Shown: positions 54,601 through 62,229, numbered from the stretch's first letter. The stretch is 64,000 nucleotides of DNA from Cytobacillus pseudoceanisediminis (GCF_023516215.1 NZ_CP097349.1:4244001-4308000), one strand, 5' to 3'. The notes: generated from the sequence alone by a model not told the origin. Numbers and translations: made by a program.

Positions 54601-54925
54601 TGCTATTTGCCGGATCGGCAATCCAATTGCCGTCATCCAGAATAAATTTATATTCATAGACTCCAGGTGATAAATGAATAGTCTTTGACCATATATTGTT
54701 TTCGCCTTTCGTCATTGCCAATGCTCCATCTTGCCAGCCGGTAAAACTGCCGGCGACCCGGACCTGCTGAGCTTCTCCCTGATAGGAGAAAGTAACTTGA
54801 CTCCCGTCTATTACTGGACTTTCGCCTGTGCTGGCAGAGGATGAATGCGGGTGAATTCCTGTGAATAAACTGAGAATCAGGCTTAGGAGCATGATCAAGA
54901 TGCCAGCTTTCCTATATTTGTCCAT
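51629..54925 (-). CDS. secreted pullulanase-type alpha-amylase (GH13 with CBM48 and CBM41 modules)
   Basis: A 1098-residue exported enzyme for starch/pullulan. A signal peptide ends near HPHSSSASTG. Residues ~40-125 resemble a CBM48/AMPK glycogen-binding module (VAGSFTGWQDGALAMTKGEN, ending YEYKFILDDGNWIADP). Two CBM41 (PUD) modules follow: INYWRDDGEQFNWDLWAWED near 210 and FTYVRDNHDYEGWNIWTWQT near 315. An amylase N-terminal domain then precedes the GH13 barrel, with catalytic Asp in DYFRVDTVKH (~823), Glu in IIGEYYGG (~854) and Asp in SSHDEDGF (~919). A beta-sandwich ends the chain. Probably an amylopullulanase or neopullulanase; the specificity is not certain. Confidence 0.92.
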   Translation of the reverse strand: MDKYRKAGILIMLLSLILSLFTGIHPHSSSASTGESPVIDGSQVTFSYQGEAQQVRVAGSFTGWQDGALAMTKGENNIWSKTIHLSPGVYEYKFILDDGNWIADPANSKTGNGNSLLAISGLTTEMPADAVKDTLIPLSAKLVHSNGTIEDVQPAWRLKTEANGVEVKNNQLAISNSAEAGSVTVIGEFNGYTLEHSFSIIGQMNSYTINYWRDDGEQFNWDLWAWEDGKNGKAYPFTNRTEGFAQAEISVPSSKIHVIPRPGNWDTQDVSRTITMPDGQNEAEVWLAEGDQTVYYSKEEFDDRNAGDNRRFIEFTYVRDNHDYEGWNIWTWQTGLKDGQADFTEVNDKGAVALIEIGQQSEQMGFVLRKGTGWDQKDPYGADRYIKTGNDKYTKVIVKSGQSEFYQVPSITGPLLNNGSLTLYFRDPALFKQGKMDSIEKVQAKLNGQIYDMQYSLKEERFFVTIDHLKEGTYEYSFLVTRDGETSEIKDPFNEKSSITYKNPAAEIRTDVSPNKVSYNENAVLSIETILSDPEVSIKEAYADLSAIGGSSKVSIDPALNAHTISIDQSVTAGIKKLPITVIDEYGNFHAGEASVEVKTRTFSGKKDDFDWDEARIYFMLTDRFNNGDSTNDDPNHSNYDTSHLETYHGGDFQGVIERLDYLEDLGINTIWITPIVDNINWDLRHDKDGNQYGYHGYWAKDFTKLDEHLGDIKTFQELLEKAHDRGIKVMVDVVLNHTGYGLKENDPSIGLGIPNFPSDADRERFAGMLRDGGNDTIRGELAGLPDFKTEEEEVRRQIIDWQTDWLEKARTDRGDTIDYFRVDTVKHVEHTTWKAFKNALTEIRPDFKIIGEYYGGHIDEHGGFLNSGEMDSILDFDFKHTAADFINGKIDAAEAKLQARNDKLSNTAALGQFLSSHDEDGFLITSAGNDWGKMKIASALQITAKGQPVIYYGEEIGLSGKHAGDMDKGEFNENRYDFDWSLIGNDMHKHYQKLLNIRKDYSAVFSKGTREKLAGRDANGYLVFNRSYNGINAVVGINTMTDKKKVTVKVPFAAGSKVIDQYSGKKYSVDKNQQIKVKLPGRNEGGTVILVLDEKRD

Positions 54926-54972
54926 AAAATTCCCTCCCTATAATTGGTTAGCTAAAGTGTGTAAGGGTGTAG

Positions 54973-55012
54973 TGCAAGCGATTGCACCAAGAAGCAAATG
55001 AAATCGCTTGCA
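54973..55012. promoter_or_regulatory. two LacI/CcpA-type operators upstream of the amylase gene
   Basis: TGCAAGCGATTGCA (54973-54986) and TGAAATCGCTTGCA (54999-55012). The second, read on the minus strand as TGCAAGCGATTTCA, matches the cre consensus TGNNARCGNWWWCA fully; the first matches at all but one position. Starch-enzyme genes are classic CcpA targets, so glucose repression is expected. Confidence 0.75.
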
Positions 55013-55093
55013 GATACTTAAGGAAATTCTAACATCATAATAGGGAAAGCTCATGGGCAGAAAGTAGTTAATATTCAGAAAAAACAAACACTA

Positions 55094-55120
55094 AAAAGCC
55101 GCTCTGAAACCAGAGGCGGC
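55094..55120 (-). terminator. terminator of the bshB2 gene
   Basis: GCCGCTCTG / CAGAGGCGGC hairpin (one bulge); the minus strand continues CTTTTTAG. Confidence 0.75.
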
Positions 55121-55131
55121 GTGCTCTATCT

Positions 55132-55800
55132 TTAGAATTTATAGGTCCAAAAACGTTCTTTATACATTCTGGCCAATACTTCAGGCTCTTGCTTTTTAAT
55201 GCTTTCTTCCATATTCGCTGCCATCAGCTGTGTCTGTGAGGCATGTGCCTTGATCGCTGCAACTTTCCGGTCTGCAACCGCACTGACGTCATTGACAATA
55301 TCTGCCTGGCCGATTTCTTCCTCACAGTTATTGGAGAATGCGACACAGTGAACCTTCGGACGCTTGTCAGCAGGCAGCTCTTTTACCGCACGGATCACAG
55401 CGGCGCCTGTTGCGTCATGATCCGGGTGCACAGCGTATCCCGGATAGAACGTGATGATGAGGGAAGGGTTTGTCTCACCGATGATGACTCCTAGTCTGTT
55501 CGCGAGCTTTTCTTCATCCTCAAACTCCACGGTTTTATCCCGGTACCCCAGCATTCTTAAGTCCTGGATGCCCAGAACCCTGGCTGCTTCCTCCAGCTCT
55601 TCTTTGCGGATTTTCGGCAGAGTTTCCCTGGTGGCAAAAGGGGGATTACCCATATTGCGCCCCATTTCTCCAAGCGTCAGGCATGCGTAGGTGACAGGTG
55701 TGCCGTTATCGATATGTAAGGAAATCGTTCCTGAAACGCCAAATGCTTCATCGTCCGGATGAGGGAAGATGACGAGTACATGTCTTTCCTTTTCCATCAT
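55132..55800 (-). CDS. bshB2: bacillithiol biosynthesis deacetylase BshB2
   Basis: A 222-residue zinc-dependent hydrolase of the PIG-L family that removes the acetyl group from GlcNAc-malate in bacillithiol synthesis. Zinc ligands are in VIFPHPDDEAFGVSG and in YAVHPDHDATG. The start ATG at 55800 has GGAG 7 bp upstream (MMEKERHVLVIFP). It follows yojF in the same direction with a gap of about 40 bp; in B. subtilis the same pair, yojF-yojG(bshB2), is found. Presence of the bacillithiol pathway fits a Bacillaceae host. Confidence 0.93.
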   Translation of the reverse strand: MMEKERHVLVIFPHPDDEAFGVSGTISLHIDNGTPVTYACLTLGEMGRNMGNPPFATRETLPKIRKEELEEAARVLGIQDLRMLGYRDKTVEFEDEEKLANRLGVIIGETNPSLIITFYPGYAVHPDHDATGAAVIRAVKELPADKRPKVHCVAFSNNCEEEIGQADIVNDVSAVADRKVAAIKAHASQTQLMAANMEESIKKQEPEVLARMYKERFWTYKF

Positions 55801-55840
55801 GGTCGTGCTCCTTTCCATTTGATGTCCTCTGAGCCCCTAT

Positions 55841-56188
55841 TTATTCAAAAGGATTTTCACTAATTTGCAGGGCGACTGCAAGCTTGCCGCTGAAATCGTG
55901 GCCGGCTAAAAGGAGCCTGTCTTCTTTATCGACTTCAAAGTGGGTAATTCCTTCAGCATACACCCAGCCAAAATTCATTTTCAATCCAACCCGGTAAGGG
56001 CCTTTTCCGGTGATTTTTCCATGCTCATAAACCAATTTGGCATTGCGGATATAGGCGCCTGAAGAAAAGAAGCTTTCATCAAAATGGGAAGCATACGCTC
56101 CATTTGTTGTTTCCAGATGAATAAAGACCTCTTTATTGGCAAAGCGGTCAATCTCTTTTTGCACGTGTTCTTTCACTGCTGGTTCCAC
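55841..56188 (-). CDS. yojF: YojF family protein
   Basis: A 115-residue protein (DUF1806) of unknown function always found next to bshB2 in Bacilli. A GTG at 56188 is preferred because GAAGGGGG lies 8 bp upstream and the protein then starts MEPAVKEHVQKEIDRFANKE, close to the B. subtilis start. Conserved segments are VFIHLETTNGAYASHF, AYIRNAKLVYEHGKITGKG and PYRVGLKMNFGWVYAEG. A possible role in bacillithiol handling is an inference from linkage. Confidence 0.9.
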   Translation of the reverse strand: MEPAVKEHVQKEIDRFANKEVFIHLETTNGAYASHFDESFFSSGAYIRNAKLVYEHGKITGKGPYRVGLKMNFGWVYAEGITHFEVDKEDRLLLAGHDFSGKLAVALQISENPFE

Positions 56189-56307
56189 TCTATAGTCCCC
56201 CTTCCGTTTTATCTTCATATATTCGTTTGAGACGGTATTTATATGTTTATCTTACTAAAAAAAGAAATGAAAAGCGAAAAAGTAATCTCAGAAAGGGTGC
56301 TAAAAAG

Positions 56308-56418
56308 ATATAACCGCGAAATTGTTATATTATCCGCGAAAAAACAAATATAACCGCGGAAATTTAATTTTATCCGCGAAAAAAATCAATATATCCGCTA
56401 AATCCCCGTTTTATCGGG
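56308..56418. repeat. cluster of five to six ATAACCGCG / TTATCCGCG repeats
   Basis: ATATAACCGCGAAAT, ATTATCCGCGAAAAA, ATATAACCGCGGAAA, TTTATCCGCGAAAAA, ATATATCCGCTAAAT and a weaker TTTATCGGG, each 18-22 bp apart. Same design as the other clusters with a different core. Confidence 0.7.
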
Positions 56419-56436
56419 TGAATTGCCAATTGCAAA

Positions 56437-56461
56437 AAACAGAGCCCCTCGGACTCTGTTT
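56437..56461 (-). terminator. terminator of pdxK
   Basis: AAACAGAGtCC / GGgCTCTGTTT; the minus strand continues TTTTTTG. Confidence 0.85.
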
Positions 56462-56469
56462 CACCATGC

Positions 56470-57303
56470 TTATTCTGAATCAAGACTGCCTGCGCTATAT
56501 TTGCGGTAAGCACCAGGCATCGTAGGGCCAACATACTCATTTAGCTTAAAGCCATGGTTGATGGCGGCAGTGATGAAATCCTTCGCTGTTTGAACCGCTT
56601 CTTTGACAGGTTTGCCTTTCGCGATTTCTGCTGTGATTGCAGAAGAGTAGGTGCAGCCTGCGCCATGAGTGTAAGTCGTTTCAACGCGTTCGCTTTCATA
56701 AAGAGTGAACTCTTGTCCATCATATAGAAGGTCAACGGCTTTTTCGTGCTGAAGCTTGCTGCCGCCCTTGATTAATACATACTTCGCACCAAGTTCATGA
56801 ATTTTGACAGCCGCTTCTTTCATGTCCTCCACAGTTTTGATTGGACCTGTTTTAGCCAGCTGCCATGCTTCAAATAAATTTGGTGTTACCACTGTTGCAA
56901 GCGGCACAAGCAAATCTCTTAATGCTTCGTTCAATTCAGGATGAATCGGCTCATCTTCACCTTTGCAGACCATGACCGGGTCGATGATAACATGGTCCAG
57001 GCTGTTTTCTTTAATGGTCTTGGCCGCAATTTTAATCACTTCTTCAGAACCTAGCATGCCAGTTTTCATCGCATCAATACCTGTAGATATGATCGTTTCG
57101 ATCTGTGTTTCCAGAATGTCTGTAGAAATCGGGAACACGTTGTGGCTCCAGTTATTTTTAGGATCCATCGTCACAATGGTAGTCAGCGCAGTCATCCCGT
57201 AAACGCCAAGCTCCTGGAATGTCTTAAGGTCTGCCTGGATTCCCGCGCCGCCGCTCGTATCTGAACCGGCAATGGTCATTACTTTTTTCATCGTCATATG
57301 CAT
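56470..57303 (-). CDS. pdxK: pyridoxine/pyridoxal/pyridoxamine kinase
   Basis: A 277-residue ribokinase-fold enzyme that phosphorylates B6 vitamers (and, in Bacilli, hydroxymethylpyrimidine weakly). It reads MTIAGSDTSGGAGIQADLKT, a motif shared with ThiD, then GMLGSEEVIKIAAKTIKEN, DPVMVCKGEDEPIHPE and the catalytic HGAGCTYSSAITAE. It matches the B. subtilis PdxK (ThiD-like) family in length and in the KTFQELGVYGMTALT segment. GGAGG lies 4 bp before ATG 57303; ATG 57297 is the alternative. Ends at a terminator. Confidence 0.92.
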   Translation of the reverse strand: MHMTMKKVMTIAGSDTSGGAGIQADLKTFQELGVYGMTALTTIVTMDPKNNWSHNVFPISTDILETQIETIISTGIDAMKTGMLGSEEVIKIAAKTIKENSLDHVIIDPVMVCKGEDEPIHPELNEALRDLLVPLATVVTPNLFEAWQLAKTGPIKTVEDMKEAAVKIHELGAKYVLIKGGSKLQHEKAVDLLYDGQEFTLYESERVETTYTHGAGCTYSSAITAEIAKGKPVKEAVQTAKDFITAAINHGFKLNEYVGPTMPGAYRKYSAGSLDSE

Positions 57304-57424
57304 AGTTCCTCCTTGAAGTACTGCTGGATATCTTTTTCTAATTATAACAATAATTGAAAAAGGTAAAAACTATAACGGACTGCAGATAGCATTAAGTTAA
57401 CCGCTCCTTTAGGCAAAAATACGA

Positions 57425-57541
57425 TGCACATCACTTGAACGCACATAAAAAAGGCTATGCACACATAAATCACGCTTATCCGCACGTAAAAAAATTTATC
57501 CGCTCATAAACTTCGTCTATCCGCACATAAATTAACTTCAG
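57425..57541. repeat. cluster of five CCGCACATAAA-type repeats
   Basis: ACGCACATAAAA, GCACACATAAAT, TCCGCACGTAAAA, TCCGCTCATAAAC and TCCGCACATAAAT, 20-26 bp apart, in the intergenic region upstream of both pdxK and mobA. Core TTATCCGCNCATAAA. Another member of the cluster type. Confidence 0.7.
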
Positions 57542-57663
57542 AAAAAAATCCTGCTGAACGTCACAATATTGCCAACTCCAGCGGCCTTCGTATAAGAAAC
57601 AGGCCGGAATAGATGGTAAAATAAAAGGATAACGATAAGATACATTGAAAGACGGTGAGGAAA

Positions 57664-58265
57664 ATGAGCAGTACAGGCATCATTTTGGCAGGAGGGCATT
57701 CAAGCCGGATGGGGGAGAATAAAGCCCTGCTGAAAATAGGCGGCAAAACGGTAATTGAACGAATCGCCGATCAGCTGTCTTCTATATTGCCCAATGTCAT
57801 CATCGTAGCCAATAAACAGGAAGATTATCAGTTTCTCGGCCTTCCCCTTGTGAGCGACCGCTGGAAAGAAAAAGGGCCACTGGCTGGAATCCATGCCGGC
57901 CTGTCTGAATCCAGGACCCAAAAAATCTGATTGTGGCCTGTGATATGCCATTCATATCCGGGGAGCTTGCCAGGCTTCTTCTTGAACAGCTGGATCAGCA
58001 TCAGGCATCCGTACTTGAAATCGGAGGGCAGCTTCACCCGCTTTTTGCCGCTTACCGAAAGGATGCAAAAGATGCAGCAGAGCTGGCATTGAGAGAAAAT
58101 AAGCTGCGGATCCGCCAATTTCTGCAGGAAATAGATAGCAGAATCATAAAAGATGAAGAGCTTAAGAATATGGGGTTTTTATATAGGGATGCGCACTTTT
58201 TTAACATGAACCGTCCTGATGAATACCGGCAGGCACTGAAACTGGCCGAAGATGCCTCAAAATAA
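57664..58265 (+). pseudogene. mobA: molybdenum cofactor guanylyltransferase MobA, frameshifted
   Basis: About 200 residues after repair. It adds GMP to molybdopterin to give the guanine dinucleotide cofactor. The nucleotide-binding start STGIILAGGHSSRMGENKALL and the GPLAGIHAGL segment are clear; the second part reads IVACDMPFISGELARLLLEQ and HPLFAAYRKDAKDAAEL. The frame breaks at the A6 run near 57923-57928 (ESRTQK-NLIVACD needs one A). The ATG follows GGTGAGG. First gene of the Moco cluster mobA-moaE-moaD-moeB. Break probably an error. Confidence 0.88.
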
Positions 58266-58327
58266 GAATGCATTCATTTCCATTCCGGCTCTGTCTATGT
58301 CAAAATCAAATAAAAAGAGGTGATTCC

Positions 58328-58791
58328 ATGAATTTTGAGATTTCTAAAGATCCGATCGATATCCAAAGTGTGATCGATAAAGTGGTGCAGCGGGAAGCGG
58401 GAGCGATTACGACCTTTATCGGAACCGTCCGCGAGCTGACACATGGAAAAAAACACTTTACTTAATATATGAAGCATATGAATCAATGGCTGTGAAAAAA
58501 CTGGAGCAGATCGGAACCGAGATAAAAGAGCGCTGGAACGGGGCAGAAGTGGCAATTACCCACCGGACAGGCAAGCTGGATATCACCGATGTAGCGGTCG
58601 TCATTGCCGTTTCCACTCCACACCGTGCGGATGCTTATGAAGCAAACCGCTATGCGATTGAAAGAATTAAAGAAATTGTGCCGATTTGGAAAAAGGAACA
58701 TTGGGAAGATGGCGAAGAATGGATCGGCAATCAGCTGGAAACAGTGGCATACCCAAAAGGAAAACCGGAGGAGAAGGATTTACATGAATAA
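58328..58791 (+). pseudogene. moaE: molybdopterin synthase catalytic subunit MoaE, frameshifted
   Basis: About 154 residues after repair. With MoaD it inserts the dithiolene sulfurs into precursor Z to make molybdopterin. N-terminus MNFEISKDPIDIQSVIDKVV then the GAITTFIGTVRELTHGKK segment; the second part has MAVKKLEQIGTEIKERWNGA and the signature VAVVIAVSTPHRADAYEANR, then IKEIVPIWKKEHW with the active-site Lys. Adding one A to the A7 run at 58447-58453 joins them. GAGGTGATTCC precedes the ATG. The stop overlaps the moaD start. Confidence 0.9.
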
Positions 58792-59014
58792 AATTATGTT
58801 TTTTGCCCATTTGCGGGACCGTGTTGGAGAAGAGTCTTTGACAAAGGATGTCAGCGGCAAAACAATCTCTGAACTGAAACAGATGCTTGAGGAAAATTAC
58901 GGGCTGAAGCTTGATTCAGTCATGGCAGCCGTGAATGAAGAGTTTGCTTCTGATGATGAAGTCATTCAGGACGGAGATACAATCGCCTTTATCCCTCCAG
59001 TCAGCGGAGGGTAA
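58784..59014 (+). CDS. moaD: molybdopterin synthase sulfur-carrier subunit MoaD
   Basis: A 76-residue ubiquitin-fold protein that carries sulfur as a C-terminal thiocarboxylate. It starts MNKIMFFAHLRDRVGEESLT and ends IAFIPPVSGG, the obligatory di-glycine tail. The ATG overlaps the moaE stop by eight bases, so the two subunits of the synthase are translationally coupled. It is activated by the MoeB-type enzyme encoded next. Confidence 0.93.
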   Translation: MNKIMFFAHLRDRVGEESLTKDVSGKTISELKQMLEENYGLKLDSVMAAVNEEFASDDEVIQDGDTIAFIPPVSGG

Positions 59015-59042
59015 TGGCAGCTTCAAGAGAGGAGGGGGCGCA

Positions 59043-60062
59043 TTGTCTGAAAGGTATTCTCGCCAGGCTTTGTTTCCGCCTATTGGAAAAGTGGGGCAGG
59101 AAAAAATCCGCTCCAAGCATGTGCTGATAGTCGGTGCCGGCGCTCTTGGCTCGGGAAATGCGGAATTGATGGCGCGTTCAGGTGCCGCCAAACTGACGAT
59201 CATTGACCGGGATTATGTCGAGGAAAGCAACCTGCAGCGCCAGCAGCTTTTTGCAGAAAGCGACGCCTTAGATAAAATGCCAAAAGCGGCCGCAGCAGAA
59301 AAACGGCTAAAACAAATTAATAGCGAGGTCGAAATCCGCTCGATTATTGGCGATGCTACTCCGGAAAAGCTGGAAGAGCTTGCTGAAGGGGTGGATCTGA
59401 TCCTGGATTCGACCGATAACTTTGAAACCAGGATGACCATTAATGATATCTCTCAAAAATTTAATATTCCATGGATTTATGGAGCCTGTGTCGGCAGCTT
59501 TGGCATGAGCATGACAATCATTCCCGGGAAAACGCCATGCATGAATTGCCTGCTGAAAAAGATTCCGATCCAGGGGATGACTTGTGACACCGGAGGAATC
59601 ATTGCCCCAGCTGTGCAAATGGTCGTCGCCCATCAGGCAGCTGAAGCGCTGAAAATTCTGGCTGAGGACTGGGAAGCCGTGCGTACCGCTATGGTCAGTT
59701 TTGATTTATGGCGAAACCAGTACACCAGCATGAAGGTGTCAAAAGCGAAGGATGAAGGCTGCTTATCTTGCGGAACAGAAAGAACATATCCTTATCTGCA
59801 GCCGGAAAATATGATGAAATCCACTGTTCTCTGCGGAAGGGACACTGTTCAGATCCGCCCGCCAAAGGAGCAGGAAATCGAATTCGCTGAAATCGCACGG
59901 CAGCTGAAAGCACTTGGCTACCAGGTGAAAGGCAATCCGTATCTGCTTTCCATCGAAATGGAGGAGCAGCGCCTTGTCCTCTTTAAAGACGGACGCGCCC
60001 TTATTCATGGCACAAAGGATTTAGCGCAGGCGAAGTCCATTTATCAGCGGATTATGGGTTAA
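59043..60062 (+). CDS. moeB: MoeB/ThiF family adenylyltransferase
   Basis: A 339-residue E1-like enzyme that adenylates the C-terminal glycine of MoaD (and possibly ThiS). TTG at 59043 is the likely start (GAGGAGGG upstream), giving MSERYSRQALFPPIGKVGQE. The nucleotide-binding motif LIVGAGALGSGNAELMARSG, DRDYVEESNLQRQQLF with its catalytic Arg, and zinc-binding cysteines CMNCLLKKIP and CLSCGTERTY are present. It lacks a rhodanese domain; the C-terminal ~80 residues (residues 260-339) are a smaller domain. Last gene of the molybdenum-cofactor cluster here. Confidence 0.92.
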   Translation: MSERYSRQALFPPIGKVGQEKIRSKHVLIVGAGALGSGNAELMARSGAAKLTIIDRDYVEESNLQRQQLFAESDALDKMPKAAAAEKRLKQINSEVEIRSIIGDATPEKLEELAEGVDLILDSTDNFETRMTINDISQKFNIPWIYGACVGSFGMSMTIIPGKTPCMNCLLKKIPIQGMTCDTGGIIAPAVQMVVAHQAAEALKILAEDWEAVRTAMVSFDLWRNQYTSMKVSKAKDEGCLSCGTERTYPYLQPENMMKSTVLCGRDTVQIRPPKEQEIEFAEIARQLKALGYQVKGNPYLLSIEMEEQRLVLFKDGRALIHGTKDLAQAKSIYQRIMG

Positions 60063-60223
60063 AGTGAACTTCAATCAGTGGGGTTCTGTTTAGTTGGGGC
60101 CCACAGGACGTGGCGTTTTGGCCTTTACGGTCAGTAAGAGTCCGATAAACTAGTGCTTTTTCATTATATATAAGCCCCTTCCTTTTTTGTAAAATAAAGA
60201 CAAAAAGACAGAAGAGGTTAATA

Positions 60224-60621
60224 ATGATTACATTCATGTATTTTTTCGGCTATTTGTTTGACCAGCTGCTGGTCAATTTTATAGGGATGGTCCTGATCCT
60301 TTACAGCTTTATCATTCCGGTTACCCCTATGTATAAAACCAAGCGTCCTGCAGATCTAATCGTGCATATAAGCCGGATTCTTTTCGCTATCATTCTCCCA
60401 TTCCTGAACTTTTTCTATTTTTTATTCAATAGCGGGGACTGGGCGACAGGGGAAGGCATTGCAGCACCGGAGCATTTTAGCACTTTCATCTGGGTTCAGG
60501 CTGGTTTGATTGTGCTGCCTGAACTGGTTTTTTCATCCTGTCAAAAGTCAATATAACCAGAGTCTGGTGGTATGTGCTATACCCGGCTCTGCTGATTGGG
60601 CTATGGGTTTGGATGTTTTAA
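60224..60621 (+). pseudogene. small polytopic membrane protein, frameshifted
   Basis: About 132 residues after repair, four membrane helices: YFFGYLFDQLLVNFIGMVLI, LFAIILPFLNFFYFLFN, FSTFIWVQAGLIVLPEL and a last one in the second frame (VWWYVLYPALLIGLWVWMF). The break is at the T6 run near 60528-60533; adding a T gives FFILSKVNITRVW. RBS GAAGAGGTT is modest. No named family recognised. A strong terminator follows. Confidence 0.65.
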
Positions 60622-60627
60622 GGGCAT

Positions 60628-60662
60628 AAAAAAAGCGATGAAAAATTTTTCATCGCTTTTTT
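60628..60662. terminator. bidirectional terminator
   Basis: AAAAAAGCGATGAAAAA / TTTTTCATCGCTTTTTT, a perfect hairpin. Confidence 0.9.
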
Positions 60663-60664
60663 AT

Positions 60665-60784
60665 ACTGTCTAGCTGCTCCAGCGCCTACCCCCTCGAGGT
60701 CACAAGCTTGTCTAGTTTCGGCTCCTAGGGACTCGGGGTCATAAGTCGTTTCCTTCCAGAAGGAAAAACGCCTCCGCTTTTCTA
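60665..60784. repeat. dispersed repeat, CTGTCTAGCT...CGCTTTTCT family
   Basis: Begins CTGTCTAGCTGCTCCAGCGC and ends CGCCTCCGCTTTTCTAA, with GGCTCCTAGGGACTCG and TTTCCTTCCAGAAGG inside, nearly the same unit as in the 35.3-35.6 kb copy. Ends 2 bp from a stop codon. Confidence 0.8.
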
Positions 60785-60785
60785 A

Positions 60786-61115
60786 TTATTTTACTTCGTC
60801 TGTACCTACAATAACTAACTTGCCTTCATCCAATACTTTTTCATATTGTTCTGCTTCTACCGTCGTTAACCCAACAGATTCAAATTTTGTACGAAGCTCA
60901 TCTCCGCGTTTTTTGAACACGTTGCCGACAGAATCGAGTAGGCCCTGCTCCTTCATGCCGACTTCGCCTGTATCCGTCGCGTCAGAAAGGTGCTCTGAGC
61001 GATCCTTGTCATGTGCGAAAATATAGATGTTTTCCTTATTGAATCCCTGGCTTTGCAGCATTCCAATCGTATCTGTAGCCTGTACACCATTTTCAACAAC
61101 TTTAATTTTATACAT
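60786..61115 (-). CDS. general stress protein, YflT-like (GSP17M family)
   Basis: A 109-residue cytoplasmic protein. Start ATG at 61115 has AGGAGG and 7 bp spacing (a further ATG at 61124 overlaps it). It reads MYKIKVVENGVQATDTIGML, the N-terminal pattern of the YflT/GSP17M heat-, salt- and stress-induced proteins of Bacilli, then YIFAHDKDRSEHLSDATDTG and VEAEQYEKVLDEGKLVIVGT. In B. subtilis the homologue is in the sigma-B regulon; no clear sigma-B promoter was found here. Confidence 0.87.
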   Translation of the reverse strand: MYKIKVVENGVQATDTIGMLQSQGFNKENIYIFAHDKDRSEHLSDATDTGEVGMKEQGLLDSVGNVFKKRGDELRTKFESVGLTTVEAEQYEKVLDEGKLVIVGTDEVK

Positions 61116-61298
61116 ATATAACATCCTCCTTAAAAGATTTGCAGATTTATTTAAATGGCAGCATGTCCTGCCGTTATATTTATTACATATCCGTTCTAAA
61201 AAATTTTAAACATGTATGCAAGAATGAAAGATTATGCCATGATAACCAATGGGTATTAAGAATAGGACTTTTCAAATAAGAGGAGGGAGAGTTGGCGG

Positions 61299-61975
61299 AT
61301 GAAGCGTATCTTAAGCAATGACTGGCAGGAGATTTTGGCAGAGGAATTCGAGAAACCTTATTATCTCCATCTTCGTGAATTTTTAAAAAAGAATATGAGG
61401 AGCAAACCATTTATCCGAGGCAGGAGGATATTTTCAATGCGCTCCAATATACAGCTTATAAAGACGCAAAGGCAGTAATATTGGGGCAGGATCCTTATCA
61501 TGGGCCGGGGCAGGCACATGGATTGAGCTTTTCGGTACAGCCTGATGTAAAGCTGCCTCCTTCGCTGAAAAATATATTCAAGGAAATGCAGGATGACCTG
61601 GGCTTCGAGGTGCCAAACAATGGCTATCTATTAAAATGGGCCCGAGAAGGAGTGCTGCTCTTAAATACCGTTCTGACCGTCCGCAAAGGGCAGGCGCACT
61701 CGCATAAGGGGAAAGGATGGGAAACTTTCACCGACACGGTTATACAAAAACTGAATGAGAGGGAAAAGCCCGTGGTTTTTATTTTATGGGGCAAACCGGC
61801 TCAGGAAAAAGAAGTGCTGATTGATGCTTCTAAACACTATATAGTAAAATCGCCGCATCCAAGTCCATTTTCGGCGAGAAAAGGGTTCTTTGGCAGCAGG
61901 CCATTTTCAAGAACGAATGAGATATTACAAGAGCTTGGGGAGGAGCCCATTGACTGGCAGATTCATGATCTCTGA
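61299..61975 (+). pseudogene. ung: uracil-DNA glycosylase, frameshifted
   Basis: About 225 residues after repair. It cuts uracil out of DNA in base excision repair. The N-terminal part RILSNDWQEILAEEFEKPYY is in one frame; the rest begins [20 protein letters not shown] with the catalytic Asp, and ends with [18 protein letters not shown], with the catalytic His. One A is missing in the A6 run near 61387-61392 ([16 protein letters not shown]). GAGGAGGGAG precedes the ATG. In B. subtilis ung (ywdG) is followed by ywdI, ywdK and gerQ, the same order as here. Break probably an error. Confidence 0.92.
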
Positions 61976-61987
61976 TTCTTTTCGTCA

Positions 61988-62003
61988 TGTTTCACGTGAA
62001 ACA
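61988..62003. promoter_or_regulatory. parS: parS site (ParB/Spo0J binding)
   Basis: TGTTTCACGTGAAACA, a perfect 16-bp palindrome matching the chromosomal parS consensus of Bacillus Spo0J (ParB). It lies 12 bp after ung. parS sites cluster around the replication origin. Confidence 0.9.
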
Positions 62004-62162
62004 TACCGTTTCGTGTAAGAGAATAAGAGAAGTGCTCGAAATATGCATGTTCGAGAAGGGAAAGGAAAATGAGTTCACAGAAAATGGCTTGTTTTAAATG
62101 CAAATAATTCTGTGTTACTGGGACCGGTACTATCCAAAAGGCTGCAGGGCTTTTCAGTTTAC

Positions 62163-62229
62163 CCTGTCTAGCTCAGCGCCTACCCCCTCCAGGGTTGGGG
62201 GTGGGCGAAAGGCGCGTCCGCTTTTCTTT
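62163..62229. repeat. short dispersed repeat copy
   Basis: CTGTCTAGCTCAGCGCCTACC ... GGCGCGTCCGCTTTTCT, a shortened copy of the main family. Confidence 0.6.

Noticed and set aside
59519..59532. Noc-like site near CATTCCCGGGAAAA in moeB
   Set aside because: It matches only part of the ATTTCCCGGGAAAT consensus and lies in a conserved coding segment.
62035..62055. CTCGAA-ATATGCATG-TTCGAG inverted repeat
   Set aside because: Arms of six bases are too short to claim a regulatory site without another copy.
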